Shown here one piece after another: positions 1 through 9,130 of a DNA stretch of 64,000 nucleotides (its first letter is position 1; each line of letters opens with the position of its first letter). A program made the translations under genes and the position numbers. The stretch is from JAAYUD01 sp041907665 (GTDB lineage: Bacteria > Bacteroidota > Bacteroidia > Bacteroidales > Bacteroidaceae): positions 1 through 64,000 of the forward strand of contig JAYRGW010000002.1 in NCBI GenBank assembly GCA_041907665.1, read 5' to 3'. A model generated the notes under the pieces. The model had not been told where the DNA came from and did not search any database. It was given only the letters and a program-made list of their open reading frames with translations.

Positions 1-135
1 AAGAGAGGCTTTTCTCATACGTCTGGCTTTCCCTGTAGTGGATAATAGATGGCGCTTCTCTATTTCAGCATCAAATATAGAGCTGAATTCATCGATAATA
101 TAAAATATTTCTGTAATTTTGTCCTTGGTAATCAT
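1..135 (-). CDS. IS982-like transposase, N-terminal fragment (cut by window edge)
   Basis: The reverse strand opens with ATG at 135 and stays open to the window edge, giving about 45 residues that begin MITKDKITEIFYIIDEF. This start resembles the N-terminus of IS982-family transposases found in Bacteroides (an ITEIFY...DEF segment followed by a basic stretch before the DDE core). The catalytic core is outside the window, so the family call rests on the N-terminus alone. The gene points away from infB. A candidate end of the element lies about 110 bp upstream of the start codon, near position 246. Confidence 0.55.
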   Translation of the reverse strand, partial: MITKDKITEIFYIIDEFSSIFDAEIEKRHLLSTTGKARRMRKASL

Positions 136-228
136 ATTGAATTTATTTTGTAAATTATTGATTTTCAACTATAAATATACAAAATATTCTTGTGATTACC
201 AACTTTTTATCCCCTATTTTTTACTTCT

Positions 229-246
229 CTTATCCCGAACTGAGGT
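229..246. repeat. Candidate terminal inverted repeat of the IS982-like element
   Basis: The stretch ending in CCCGAACTGAGGT lies upstream of the transposase start and has the look of an IS terminus (ACCTCAGTTCGGG on the transposase strand). The matching end is outside the window, so the boundary near 246 is an inference. Confidence 0.35.
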
Positions 247-344
247 ATATGAATGCAATAATCTCTTGAAATAGTTTTCAAATAGACTCCCATCTACGCC
301 TATATTTTCCAGGCTCCTCAAACTCTATCATTATCACATTCGAT

Positions 345-374
345 CCTACACCCTCTAACTTTTACTGATGAGCC
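345..374 (-). repeat. Relic terminal repeat of an ISAon1-type element
   Basis: Read on the minus strand from 374, the sequence begins GGCTCATCAGTAAAAGTT. The left end of the complete ISAon1-family element at 46524 begins GGCTCACCAGTAAAAGTT, one mismatch in 18 bases, and similarity continues weakly after that. No transposase follows, and the interior is lost or replaced by the IS982-like element next to it. I read it as a solo end or a short remnant. Confidence 0.45.
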
Positions 375-411
375 AAAAACAATTTGTATACTTGCGTCTG
401 TTATTAAAAAA

Positions 412-454
412 GAGAAACGGCCTTTCTTACTTTACAGCAAGAAAAACCGTTCTT
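412..454 (-). terminator. Terminator of the rimP-nusA-infB operon
   Basis: Just beyond the infB stop codon the minus strand can fold AACGG...CCGTT extended by TTTCTT/AAGAAA pairing, followed by a T-rich run (CTCTTTTTTA). This fits a Rho-independent terminator for the operon. Confidence 0.65.
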
Positions 455-476
455 TTTCTATTATCGAAAATTTGAT

Positions 477-3400
477 TTAAAGCGTTTGCTTTACTTCTAT
501 TTCTTCGTAAGTTTCTAATATATCACCTGTGTGGAGGTCACTGTAATTTGTCAAGCTTATACCACATTCGAAGTTCGATCCTACCTCTTTAACGTCATCT
601 TTAAAACGCTTCAAGGCATTGATAGTACCGTTGAAAATAACAATACCATCGCGAATGACACGAGCTTTGTCGGAACGTTTTACTTTTCCTTCTTTCACCA
701 TAGCTCCGGCAACCGTACCCACCTTGGTAATGTGGAATACCTGGCGAACCTCTACGGTAGCAGTAACAACCTCTTTGACTTGTGGTGCCAACATACCTTC
801 CATGGCATCTTTTACTTCTTCGATAGCCGCATAGATTACGGAATAGAGGCGAATATCAACGCCTTCCTGCTCGGCAAGCCTACGGGCTGCTGCTGAAGGA
901 CGAACCTGGAAGCCGATGATGATAGCATCAGATGCTGCTGCGAGCGTAACATCGGATTCGGAAATCTGCCCTACAGCTCCGTGGATAACATTGACTTGTA
1001 TTTGCTCGGTAGACAGTTTGATAAGCGAATCTTTGAGTGCTTCAATAGAACCATCCACGTCACCCTTAATGATAACATTGAGTTCTTTGAAGTTGCCCAA
1101 TGCAATACGACGTCCCAATTCGTCGAGTGTTACTCGAGTCTGCGTACGCAATCCTTGCTCACGCTGCAACTGTTCACGTTTGTTGGCCACCTCACGAGCC
1201 TCTTGGTCGGTATCCATCACATGGAACATATCGCCAGCTTGCGGAGCACCGTTTAATCCAAGTATCAATGCCGGTTCTGATGGCCCTGCCGTTTCAAGTC
1301 GCTTGTTGCGTTCGTTGAACATAGCTTTTACACGACCGAAACTAGTACCTGCCAAAACAACATCACCTATTTTCAATGTACCGTTCGATACCAATACAGT
1401 AGCAACATAACCACGTCCCTTGTCGAGTGAAGACTCGATAATTGAACCTGTCGCTTTTCTATTAGGATTAGCTTTCAAATCCAAAAGATCTGCTTCAAGA
1501 AGGACTTTTTCCATCAATTCTTTAACGCCAATACCTTTCTTAGCCGAAATATCTTGTGATTGATATTTTCCACCCCACTCTTCGAGTAGGAAGTTCATTC
1601 CGGCAAGTTCTTCTTTTATCTTATCGGGGTTAGCTCCCGGTTTATCTATTTTGTTAATAGCGAAAACAATTGGTACACCTGCAGCCATAGCATGATTGAT
1701 AGCTTCTTTGGTCTGTGGCATTACATGATCGTCGGCTGCTACAATGATAATAGCAATATCTGTGACTTTGGCTCCTCGAGCACGCATTGCGGTAAAAGCT
1801 TCGTGACCGGGCGTATCAAGAAATGTGATACGACGTCCATCGGAGAGTTTCACATTGTAGGCACCGATATGCTGAGTAATACCACCGGCTTCACCGGCAA
1901 TAACATTTGCTTTTCGAATATAATCGAGCAAAGAGGTCTTACCATGATCGACATGCCCCATCACGGTAACGATAGGAGCACGAGGAAGTAAGTCTTCTTC
2001 TTTATCTTCTTCTTCAACAATCGCCTGAGCTACTTCGGCACTGACATATTCTGTCTTGAATCCAAACTCTTCAGCAACGAGATTGATTGTCTCAGCATCG
2101 AGGCGCTGGTTGATAGATACCATCATACCGATAGACATACAAGTGCCGATAACCTGGTTGACAGAAATATTCATCATAGTAGCCAACTCATTAGCTGTCA
2201 CAAACTCAGTAAGCTTGATAACTTTGCTATCTTTCTTTTCTTCTTGCTCTTGTTCCTGTATGCGGTTGGAAGCTTGTTCACGCTTTTCTTTACGGTACTT
2301 GGAAGCTTTATTTTTTCCTTTACTGGTAAGTCGCGCCAAAGTTTCTTTTACCTGCTTCGCTACATCCTCTTCACTAACAGCCTCTTTAGGAATCGGTTTC
2401 TTGAAGCGGTCATGATTTCTGCGAGGATCCTGATTGCGATTACCATCGTTCTTTTTCACCCCGTTCCTATCATTACCACCACCATTGCTATGTGAATTGG
2501 CAGGGCGTTGATTGCCACCGGCAGCAGAGACTTTATTGATATCTACCTTCTCATTGTTTATGCGGTTACGCTTCTTTTTGTTTCCGTTACCGCCATTGTT
2601 ATTTTCTCCCGTTTGAACAGGTTTTGGACTTCTGTTGGGATCATCTTTTCGAATCTCCTTGATGATAGCCTCTTTAATCTGCTTTTTCTGATCTTGGCGG
2701 AGACGTTCTTTCTCTTCGCGTTCTTTACGCTTTTCTTCTTTTGTTTTTTTCTTTGGGCGGGTAGACTGATTTAAAGCATTTAAGTCAATCTGGCCGACAA
2801 TATTTAATTTCGGCTTTACTGTATTTGGATGAATGGTAAATACAGTATCCTGCTCTTGCTTTTCCTCTTCTTGTGTGTTTTTGTTTTCTTCTTGAACAGC
2901 AGCAGTTTTCATCTTTTCTTTTTTCTCTTCGCGGGTTATATGATTTTGTGAATTAACCGTTGTCGACTGACCGCTGTTGCTTGTGCCTTCGACCGGCTTT
3001 GATAGATCTTCTGCCTTCTCTGGCTGTTTTGTCTGTTGTTCCTTAACAGTAGGTGTCGGCTTTATCTCTTCTGAGGTAGTTTCGGGAATATTGTTCACTT
3101 TTACGTCGCTCTCCTCAACCTTCAATACAGGCTCGTTGGCAGGCTCCTGAACAACCGATTTTGTTTCTTCTTGAGCAACAGGCTCGGGTTGGGGAGCCGA
3201 TTGATTACCAGAAACAATACCTTTGGATAAGTTATTCAAATCGATTTTTCCTACGCTCTTAAAATGAGGGCGCACTTCGCTGGGGATAACGGTTTTGATG
3301 ACGTTATCCTTTTTTTGTTTCTCTTTATCCTTTTCAGATTGGTAGCCTTCTATCGAGACCGAACTTTTACGTTCTTTCGTTTGCCGTTGCTGGGTGAAAC

Positions 3401-3584
3401 GATCCGATTCCATTCGAAGACTTTTGTCGGTACTGAATTCCTTGACCAGAAGTTCGTACTCTTCTTCCGTAATCTTCGTGTTAGGATTAGACTCTATGTC
3501 ATACCCTTTCTTTTGTAGAAATTCTACAACCGTAGAAAGTCCTACATTCAAATCTCTTGTTACTTTATTTAATCTAATCGTCAT
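477..3584 (-). CDS. infB: Translation initiation factor IF-2
   Basis: IF-2 is the GTPase that places initiator tRNA on the 30S subunit and drives subunit joining. The 1035-residue protein has an IF2_N-type domain at the N-terminus (about residues 1-55). A long charged, low-complexity linker rich in K, E, Q and N follows, then a second IF2_N-like segment (about 455-515). The G domain starts near residue 540 with GHVDHGKTS (G1), DTPGHE near 591 (G3) and NKID near 642 (G4), followed by the elongation-factor-like and C-terminal initiator-tRNA-binding domains. The long linker is usual for Bacteroidetes IF-2 and explains the length compared with E. coli (890 aa). It is the last gene of rimP-nusA-infB, 33 bp after nusA, and is followed by a terminator. 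Confidence 0.98.
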   Translation of the reverse strand: MTIRLNKVTRDLNVGLSTVVEFLQKKGYDIESNPNTKITEEEYELLVKEFSTDKSLRMESDRFTQQRQTKERKSSVSIEGYQSEKDKEKQKKDNVIKTVIPSEVRPHFKSVGKIDLNNLSKGIVSGNQSAPQPEPVAQEETKSVVQEPANEPVLKVEESDVKVNNIPETTSEEIKPTPTVKEQQTKQPEKAEDLSKPVEGTSNSGQSTTVNSQNHITREEKKEKMKTAAVQEENKNTQEEEKQEQDTVFTIHPNTVKPKLNIVGQIDLNALNQSTRPKKKTKEEKRKEREEKERLRQDQKKQIKEAIIKEIRKDDPNRSPKPVQTGENNNGGNGNKKKRNRINNEKVDINKVSAAGGNQRPANSHSNGGGNDRNGVKKNDGNRNQDPRRNHDRFKKPIPKEAVSEEDVAKQVKETLARLTSKGKNKASKYRKEKREQASNRIQEQEQEEKKDSKVIKLTEFVTANELATMMNISVNQVIGTCMSIGMMVSINQRLDAETINLVAEEFGFKTEYVSAEVAQAIVEEEDKEEDLLPRAPIVTVMGHVDHGKTSLLDYIRKANVIAGEAGGITQHIGAYNVKLSDGRRITFLDTPGHEAFTAMRARGAKVTDIAIIIVAADDHVMPQTKEAINHAMAAGVPIVFAINKIDKPGANPDKIKEELAGMNFLLEEWGGKYQSQDISAKKGIGVKELMEKVLLEADLLDLKANPNRKATGSIIESSLDKGRGYVATVLVSNGTLKIGDVVLAGTSFGRVKAMFNERNKRLETAGPSEPALILGLNGAPQAGDMFHVMDTDQEAREVANKREQLQREQGLRTQTRVTLDELGRRIALGNFKELNVIIKGDVDGSIEALKDSLIKLSTEQIQVNVIHGAVGQISESDVTLAAASDAIIIGFQVRPSAAARRLAEQEGVDIRLYSVIYAAIEEVKDAMEGMLAPQVKEVVTATVEVRQVFHITKVGTVAGAMVKEGKVKRSDKARVIRDGIVIFNGTINALKRFKDDVKEVGSNFECGISLTNYSDLHTGDILETYEEIEVKQTL

Positions 3585-3617
3585 ATTTAAATTATAGAAT
3601 TGATGGAAGCCAAAGAC

Positions 3618-4883
3618 TTACTCTTTCTCGAATTCTTGTTTCAGAATGCGTATTACGTCGTCAATAGTTTCCTCTTCCAAGTCAGTCTTATCAATCAGCA
3701 TATCGCGCGGTGCATTCAGAACAGATTTAGCGGTATCACAACCTATTGCCTTAATAGCGTCGATAACCCATCCGTCGATTTCGTCTCTAAACTCATCCAA
3801 ATAAATATCTTCTTCGTCGGGAGTACTAGCACCTTCTATTTCGCGGAAGACGTCTATAGTATACTCAGTCAACATACTGGCAAGCTTAATATTCAAGCCC
3901 CCTTTACCTATAGCAAGCGACACTTCTTCGGGCTTCAGATAGACCTCAGCCTTGTGTTCTTCTTCGTTCAATTTGATAGAAGAGATTTTAGCCGGACTCA
4001 AAGCGCGCTGTATGAACAATGAAATATTGCTGGTATAGTTGATGACATCAATATTTTCATTTCTTAATTCGCGGACAATACCGTGAATACGACTACCCTT
4101 TACGCCGACACAAGCTCCGACGGGATCAATGCGGTCGTCATACGACTCAACTGCTATTTTGGCGCGTTCACCAGGAATACGGGCTATTTTCTTAATGGTA
4201 ATAAGTCCGTCATTGATTTCGGGGACTTCTAATTCGAACAGTCTCTGAAGAAAGATCGGTGAAGTACGCGATAGAATAATCTTCGCATTATTGTTCGTAT
4301 TGTCTACACGAGCGACAACAGCACGCACTTGTTCGCCTTTTCGATAAAAATCGCTTGGAATTTGTTCATTCTTCGGGAGCAAAAGCTCGTTTTCCTCATC
4401 GTCCATCAACAGTATTTCTTTTTTCCAAATCTGATAAACTTCGGCAGTAATAATAGAGCCGACCTTATCTATGTATTTGTTATAAATACTATCTTTTTCC
4501 AATTCCAATATTTTTGATGCCAATGTTTGGCGTAGGTTCAATATTGCTCTTCGGCCAAAAGAAGCGAAGTTCACTTCATCTGATACCTCTTCACCTTCTT
4601 CGTATGAAGGATCAATTTTGCGGGCATCAGTTAAACCAATCTCCAAGTTTGGATTTTCCAATTTATCGTCGGCAACGACCTTAAGGTTGCGGCGAATTTC
4701 GAAATCGCCCTTATCGGGATTAACGATTACGTCATAGTTCTCATCTGTCCCGAACATCTTTGCTATTACACTGCGGAAGGATTCTTCGAGAACACTCACC
4801 AACGTAGCCCTGTCAATATGTTTCAGTTCTTTAAATTCTGAAAAAGTATCGATTAAACTAATCGTTTCTTCTTTCTTGGCCAT
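3618..4883 (-). CDS. nusA: Transcription termination/antitermination factor NusA
   Basis: NusA binds RNA polymerase and nascent RNA, modulating pausing, termination and antitermination. The 421-aa protein shows the N-terminal polymerase-binding domain (about 1-130), an S1 domain (about 135-200) and two KH domains with GVKGSRIHGIV and AIGKGGLNIKLA as GxxG-type loops. A short acidic tail follows. The C-terminal acidic repeats of E. coli NusA are reduced to one short helical segment, as is usual outside the gammaproteobacteria. It lies 2 bp after rimP, so the two are almost certainly co-transcribed and translationally coupled, and infB follows. Confidence 0.97.
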   Translation of the reverse strand: MAKKEETISLIDTFSEFKELKHIDRATLVSVLEESFRSVIAKMFGTDENYDVIVNPDKGDFEIRRNLKVVADDKLENPNLEIGLTDARKIDPSYEEGEEVSDEVNFASFGRRAILNLRQTLASKILELEKDSIYNKYIDKVGSIITAEVYQIWKKEILLMDDEENELLLPKNEQIPSDFYRKGEQVRAVVARVDNTNNNAKIILSRTSPIFLQRLFELEVPEINDGLITIKKIARIPGERAKIAVESYDDRIDPVGACVGVKGSRIHGIVRELRNENIDVINYTSNISLFIQRALSPAKISSIKLNEEEHKAEVYLKPEEVSLAIGKGGLNIKLASMLTEYTIDVFREIEGASTPDEEDIYLDEFRDEIDGWVIDAIKAIGCDTAKSVLNAPRDMLIDKTDLEEETIDDVIRILKQEFEKE

Positions 4884-4885
4884 AG

Positions 4886-5353
4886 TTATTTAAAACGTAT
4901 TAAGTATTTTGTATATTTTATTTCATCATAACGGAGCATAAGATCCGTTTCTATTAATTTAGGTCGTTTAGAGCCTTCTGTTTTTTGTTTGGCTTTGACG
5001 GTTACCATAAATTTCTCCTCATCGGCATCTTTAAGTAGACCGGTAATCTTCTTGCCTTCTTTTGTTAGAATTTCTACTTCTTTGCCTACATGATTATAGT
5101 ATTGTTGCAATACTTTGAACGGCTGGCCGATTCCGGCTGAGCCAACTTCCAACTCATAATCTTCCTGATCTCTGTTCAAACGCGATTCGATGAAGCGGCT
5201 GAGATCTACACAATCTTCAATCCACACGCCATCTTTGTGATCTATTTCAACAACAATTTTATCGTCGGTGCTAATATCGATCGATACTAAAAAATAATCT
5301 TTTCCTTGCAACCATTCGCCAACAATTTGGCTGACAGCTTTCTTTTCTATCAT
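4886..5353 (-). CDS. rimP: Ribosome maturation factor RimP
   Basis: RimP assists late maturation of the 30S subunit. The 155-aa product has the expected size and two-domain layout: an N-terminal alpha/beta domain containing DLSRFIESRLNRD and YELEVGSAGIGQPFK (the conserved EVSSPGLxRPL-like motif, here slightly divergent), then an Sm-like C-terminal barrel with GKKITGLLKDAD. It heads the rimP-nusA-infB operon, an order conserved across bacteria. A consensus Bacteroides promoter and a terminator-like hairpin lie in its roughly 60-nt leader. Confidence 0.95.
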   Translation of the reverse strand: MIEKKAVSQIVGEWLQGKDYFLVSIDISTDDKIVVEIDHKDGVWIEDCVDLSRFIESRLNRDQEDYELEVGSAGIGQPFKVLQQYYNHVGKEVEILTKEGKKITGLLKDADEEKFMVTVKAKQKTEGSKRPKLIETDLMLRYDEIKYTKYLIRFK

Positions 5354-5370
5354 GTATCAATTATTAAAAC

Positions 5371-5398
5371 AAAAAAAGGAGCCTTAATCGCCCCTCCT
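5371..5398 (-). promoter_or_regulatory. Terminator-like hairpin in the rimP leader (possible attenuator)
   Basis: On the minus strand AGGAG and CTCCT can pair around a 12-nt loop and are followed directly by seven T residues, about 20 nt before the rimP start codon and just after the predicted transcription start. The arrangement resembles a small intrinsic terminator inside the leader. Regulation by termination is my inference. Confidence 0.35.
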
Positions 5399-5415
5399 CA
5401 ATCATCTTGTCGATG

Positions 5416-5446
5416 CAAAGTTATAAATAATCTGTTTATCCACAAA
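5416..5446 (-). promoter_or_regulatory. Promoter of rimP-nusA-infB
   Basis: Minus-strand TTTG (5446-5443), a 19-bp spacer and TAACTTTG (5423-5416) match the Bacteroides primary-sigma consensus TTTG-N19-21-TAnnTTTG. Transcription would start near 5410, about 55 nt before rimP. Confidence 0.7.
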
Positions 5447-5493
5447 ATATTATGAAAAATATATTATATTATTAAGCAGTAGAATAAAAAAAT

Positions 5494-5517
5494 CCCGCTT
5501 TGCAAAAGCAAAACGGG
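5494..5517 (-). terminator. Terminator after the oadA-like gene
   Basis: The inverted repeat CCCGCTTTGC / GCAAAACGGG around an AAAA loop lies 27 bp past the stop codon. On the minus strand it is followed by a run of seven T residues. Confidence 0.8.
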
Positions 5518-5544
5518 AAAATATGATGTTATTATTTGTCGATT

Positions 5545-7305
5545 TTATTTAGCTTCTTCGATATAAGCTAAAACATCGCCCTTATTAACGCGTTCGCCTT
5601 GTTTAACGCATATTTCAACAATCTTGCCATTGAAATTTGCTTTCATCGAATCGCTTGAGCCCCATGGAGTCATTACATAGCAGAACGTATCGTCAGCAGT
5701 ATAACTCTTTCCAACAGTTGGTTCTGTAGAAGTGGAATCCACATCGATTTCCCACAATACTTGCCCGCGCTGAGTAGCTACAATAGGAGTATATTTGGCT
5801 CTCTTTACTTTTAGAACTTCTTCAGCAGAGATTCCTTTAGACAGAGCAGCCACCTTAGCATTAGCCAACTCCTGGTCGAAACGCTTCTTAGCCGAACCAT
5901 TCTTATAATCTCTATATTGTTCCGGATGCATTGCCAACTCGAACAACTCTTCATCGTCAGGCCCGAAGTCCCAATTATTTTTCTTCATTTCTTCGCGGAA
6001 CTCATCCAACTTATCAGGATAGAATGATTGAGGATCCGCATCAGTAAATTCACGTCCTTGTTGCTTAGCGAGTTCAACAATTTCAGGTGCTAATTGACCG
6101 GGAAGCTTGCCACTCTTACCAAGAATCATACCCCACATATTATCATCCATCCTGGTGAAACGAGGTTCGTCCATACTTTCAGACAACAAATTCATGAGAG
6201 CTATATTTTTTACATATTGGCTAAATGGCGTAACCAATGGAGGATAACCGACACGTGGCCAAACATAAGCTACTTCGTTGAAAAGGCGAACCAATAATGC
6301 ATCTTCAGAGAACGGTTTCAAACCTTTTTTCTGGCGATTGTTATTGATGACATTCATCATACCTTTCAAGTCGGCCATCATAGAGCCCATCATACCACCA
6401 GGAAGTCCACAGCCCAAAAGCAATGAACTCATTATTTTGTTACCAGGATTGATAAAGTAGCCCAACCATTCGTCTATAAACGACTGAGTCATGGTACGTG
6501 CTGCCATATAGGCATCCATATTGATATCAGCGACTTTAAATCCGGCATCTTTCAGCATTGCTTGAACAGAAATAATATCCGGATGAACTTTACCCCAGGA
6601 TAAAGGCTCCATTGCCGCATCAATAACATCGGCTCCATTTTTGCAGACTTCAAGCATTGAAGCCATTGAAAGCCCCGGACCGCTATGTCCATGGTATTGG
6701 ATAATTACTTTGGGATGACGTTCTTTGATAGCTTTTACTAGCTGACCCAACATCACAGGACGACCGACGCCCGCCATATCCTTTAAGCATATTTCGGGAG
6801 CACCTGCTTCGATGAGTTGATCAGCTATCTTGGTATAATATTCTACCGTATGAATAGGGGAGAAAGTAATACACAAAGTGGCTTGCGGAATCATTCCGCC
6901 TTCCAGAGCATATTTAATGGAAGGAATAATGTTGCGAGTTTCGTTCAAACCGCAGAAAATTCGAGTGATATCAACACCCTGAGCATGCTTTACCTTGTAC
7001 ATCAAACGCCGAACGTCTGCAGGCACAGGATACATACGAAGGGCATTCAGACCACGATCGAGCATGTGGGTTTGAATACCAGCATCATGAAAAGGTTTAG
7101 TGAAAGCACGGACAGACTGATTAGGGTTCTCTCCATACAACAAATTGACTTGTTCGAAAGCACCACCATTCGTTTCGACGCGTGCGAAACATCCCATATC
7201 AACAATTAGTGGGGCGATGCGTTCCAGCTGGTCTTTACGCGGTTGGTATTTACCCGATGACTGCCACATATCGCGGTAGACAAGACTAAATTTTATTTCT
7301 TTCAT
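5545..7305 (-). CDS. OadA-like carboxyltransferase (pyruvate carboxylase subunit B / oxaloacetate decarboxylase alpha type)
   Basis: The 586-aa protein belongs to the carboxyltransferase family that moves CO2 between biotin and a 2-oxo acid. Residues 1-280 form the HMGL-like TIM barrel: LKDMAG carries the lysine that is carboxylated in relatives, and YHGHSG supplies the metal-binding His pair. A conserved PYC/OADA domain follows, including GCGLPGGMMGSMM. At the C-terminus only half of a biotinyl-type domain is visible (GKIVEICVKQGERVNKGDVL), and the protein ends in IEEAK where relatives continue into the biotinylated AMKM. No biotin lysine is recognisable, so biotin may be carried by another subunit or the activity may differ. 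It stands alone, with a TATCTTTG box upstream at 7348-7341. Confidence 0.8.
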   Translation of the reverse strand: MKEIKFSLVYRDMWQSSGKYQPRKDQLERIAPLIVDMGCFARVETNGGAFEQVNLLYGENPNQSVRAFTKPFHDAGIQTHMLDRGLNALRMYPVPADVRRLMYKVKHAQGVDITRIFCGLNETRNIIPSIKYALEGGMIPQATLCITFSPIHTVEYYTKIADQLIEAGAPEICLKDMAGVGRPVMLGQLVKAIKERHPKVIIQYHGHSGPGLSMASMLEVCKNGADVIDAAMEPLSWGKVHPDIISVQAMLKDAGFKVADINMDAYMAARTMTQSFIDEWLGYFINPGNKIMSSLLLGCGLPGGMMGSMMADLKGMMNVINNNRQKKGLKPFSEDALLVRLFNEVAYVWPRVGYPPLVTPFSQYVKNIALMNLLSESMDEPRFTRMDDNMWGMILGKSGKLPGQLAPEIVELAKQQGREFTDADPQSFYPDKLDEFREEMKKNNWDFGPDDEELFELAMHPEQYRDYKNGSAKKRFDQELANAKVAALSKGISAEEVLKVKRAKYTPIVATQRGQVLWEIDVDSTSTEPTVGKSYTADDTFCYVMTPWGSSDSMKANFNGKIVEICVKQGERVNKGDVLAYIEEAK

Positions 7306-7528
7306 ATTCCTAAATTAAGCGTTATATGACTAATTCTTGCCAAAGATAGGAAGTTTTTGACAAATTAGTGCCTTTTCATCCTGTTTTTTTTGAGAAAGTA
7401 CAGTCTATATGTAATAAAATGAAAAAAACGAAGTTAATCGTCAAATAAGTTTTAAATTGTAAGCAAAAGCAGCTCAAAAATTCCGAATTGTTCGCAATTT
7501 AAACACTTTGTTTGAATTGTTTGAGATC

Positions 7529-8920
7529 TCATTTTATTTGGAATATTTCTATATAGCCTTCGGATTGGGTATAGGGACGCCAATTGTCCGCAGATTTATT
7601 ATTCGGATTACCGGTGCGAGCAAAAGCCGTCCAATAGTTCATCATTTTATTGCTTAGTTTATAAGCTTGAATGGGAAAAGTACGCCAACAATGTTTAAGT
7701 GATCCGAAGACAAACCATAATTCCGACGAATGAAAAGCACCGGCACTATCTCCCGGCAGCTTATAACCAAAATGATAAATATATGCAGGATGCCTTTGTT
7801 GCTTTTCAAGCAGCAGGCTCCAATCACAAGCCGATTTTTTCATCACTTCGGGAGCAATATCGTCAGTAGTATATCCTATCATATATGGTATATTCAGTTC
7901 ATTTCCACTACGTGCTATATCATCGAAAGTATCTTTAATCAATTGTCCGTCAACGGTAGGGCGCAAAACAAGTTGATAATTCTTTTGTTTGCTCATATAA
8001 TTATTGTACAGATCGAGCAACTTTTCTGCCGGATAATTTCTCATTTCTTTAAGTGTAGAAATACCTGCTTCGCTAAAAATAGCATTCCCAACAGCTTCTG
8101 ATTCTTTAAGAGACATTGGCGAAATGATTCCTTGTAGGCCACCTCCACTTTGAATAATAGCCTTTTGGATATAAGGCTTTGCCATTTCAGAAGAGATGAG
8201 TGCCTGAACACTCCCTGCTCCCGCACTTTGACCAAACACTGTTATATTGTTGGGGTCGCCACCAAATACTGCTATATTTTTTTTCACCCATTTAAGTGCA
8301 GCAAGTTGGTCATATAATCCGTAGTTACCACTTCCCTTTCCATTTTCGGCAGTAAGCAAAGGATAAGCTAAGAAGCCCAACATCCCTAACCGATATTTAA
8401 TGGTAACTAAAACGACTCCCCTCTTTGCAAGTTCGTTACCGTCAAATTCTATTTCGTGTCCGAATCCTCCAATATAAGCTCCACCATGTATCCACACCAT
8501 GACCGGTAACTTTTTTTGTGTCTTAGGAGACATTGTATAAACGTTTAAATAAAGACAGTCTTCGCTCCTAATAGGATTGCCAGCTTGATAGAACTCTTTG
8601 ATATAATCTATGCCAATACCTTTGTTAGCACCCACAGGAGCATGATCGGGCTGCAAAGAAGCTGCTCCAAACTTATCGCACCTACGTATCCCTTTCCATG
8701 GCTTAACAGCCTGTGGCTGTTTCCATCTTAAACTACCTACTGGAGGGGCCGCATATGGAATCCCTTTGTAAATAGCGACAGTGGATTCAGAGGAACTATA
8801 TACTCCACTAATTTTACCTCCATCTACTTTTAATATCGGTGGATTGAAAGATTGGGCGGACAGTGTCAATGCACTGAAACTGTAAAACAGAACGGCAGCA
8901 TAAAATGTAAGTTTACTCAT
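7529..8920 (-). CDS. Type-B carboxylesterase, secreted
   Basis: This is an alpha/beta hydrolase of the carboxylesterase/para-nitrobenzyl esterase family that hydrolyses ester bonds. The natural substrate is unknown. The 463-aa protein has a signal peptide ending near SALTLSAQ, the family start KVDGGKISGVY and GIPYAAPP, the oxyanion region WIHGGAYIGG, the nucleophile Ser in FGQSAGAGSV, and the catalytic His in AFHSSELWFVFG. The C-terminal part is shorter than in classical 500-550-aa members. It is monocistronic with no functional neighbours. Secreted esterases of this group in Bacteroides often act on acylated plant sugars, but nothing here shows that. Confidence 0.85.
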   Translation of the reverse strand: MSKLTFYAAVLFYSFSALTLSAQSFNPPILKVDGGKISGVYSSSESTVAIYKGIPYAAPPVGSLRWKQPQAVKPWKGIRRCDKFGAASLQPDHAPVGANKGIGIDYIKEFYQAGNPIRSEDCLYLNVYTMSPKTQKKLPVMVWIHGGAYIGGFGHEIEFDGNELAKRGVVLVTIKYRLGMLGFLAYPLLTAENGKGSGNYGLYDQLAALKWVKKNIAVFGGDPNNITVFGQSAGAGSVQALISSEMAKPYIQKAIIQSGGGLQGIISPMSLKESEAVGNAIFSEAGISTLKEMRNYPAEKLLDLYNNYMSKQKNYQLVLRPTVDGQLIKDTFDDIARSGNELNIPYMIGYTTDDIAPEVMKKSACDWSLLLEKQQRHPAYIYHFGYKLPGDSAGAFHSSELWFVFGSLKHCWRTFPIQAYKLSNKMMNYWTAFARTGNPNNKSADNWRPYTQSEGYIEIFQIK

Positions 8921-9068
8921 ATCTTCTAGTTTGTTTTATAATCCAAGTCCCTGGCTGTTACAAAAGAATGAATCAAACAGTCTTATTTTCGCCTTGCAAT
9001 ATTAATGAAAAAGAATGGAATATTATCCTATTTTTGTTTAATAAATTTGCCTGCAATTAGAAAATGAA

Positions 9069-9096
9069 AAAGACCGCATTCATATACGCGGTCTTT
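9069..9096 (-). terminator. Terminator hairpin
   Basis: AAAGACCGC and GCGGTCTTT form a 9-bp stem with A/T runs on both sides. It lies 34 bp past the stop codon of the 42-aa membrane protein gene. Confidence 0.7.
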
Positions 9097-9130
9097 AAAA
9101 ATCTTAAAGCTAAAGGATCTATCATTGATT

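Noticed and set aside
531..2774. Several plus-strand open frames over infB
   Set aside because: They are shadows of the infB coding sequence, whose GTPase motifs are unambiguous on the other strand.
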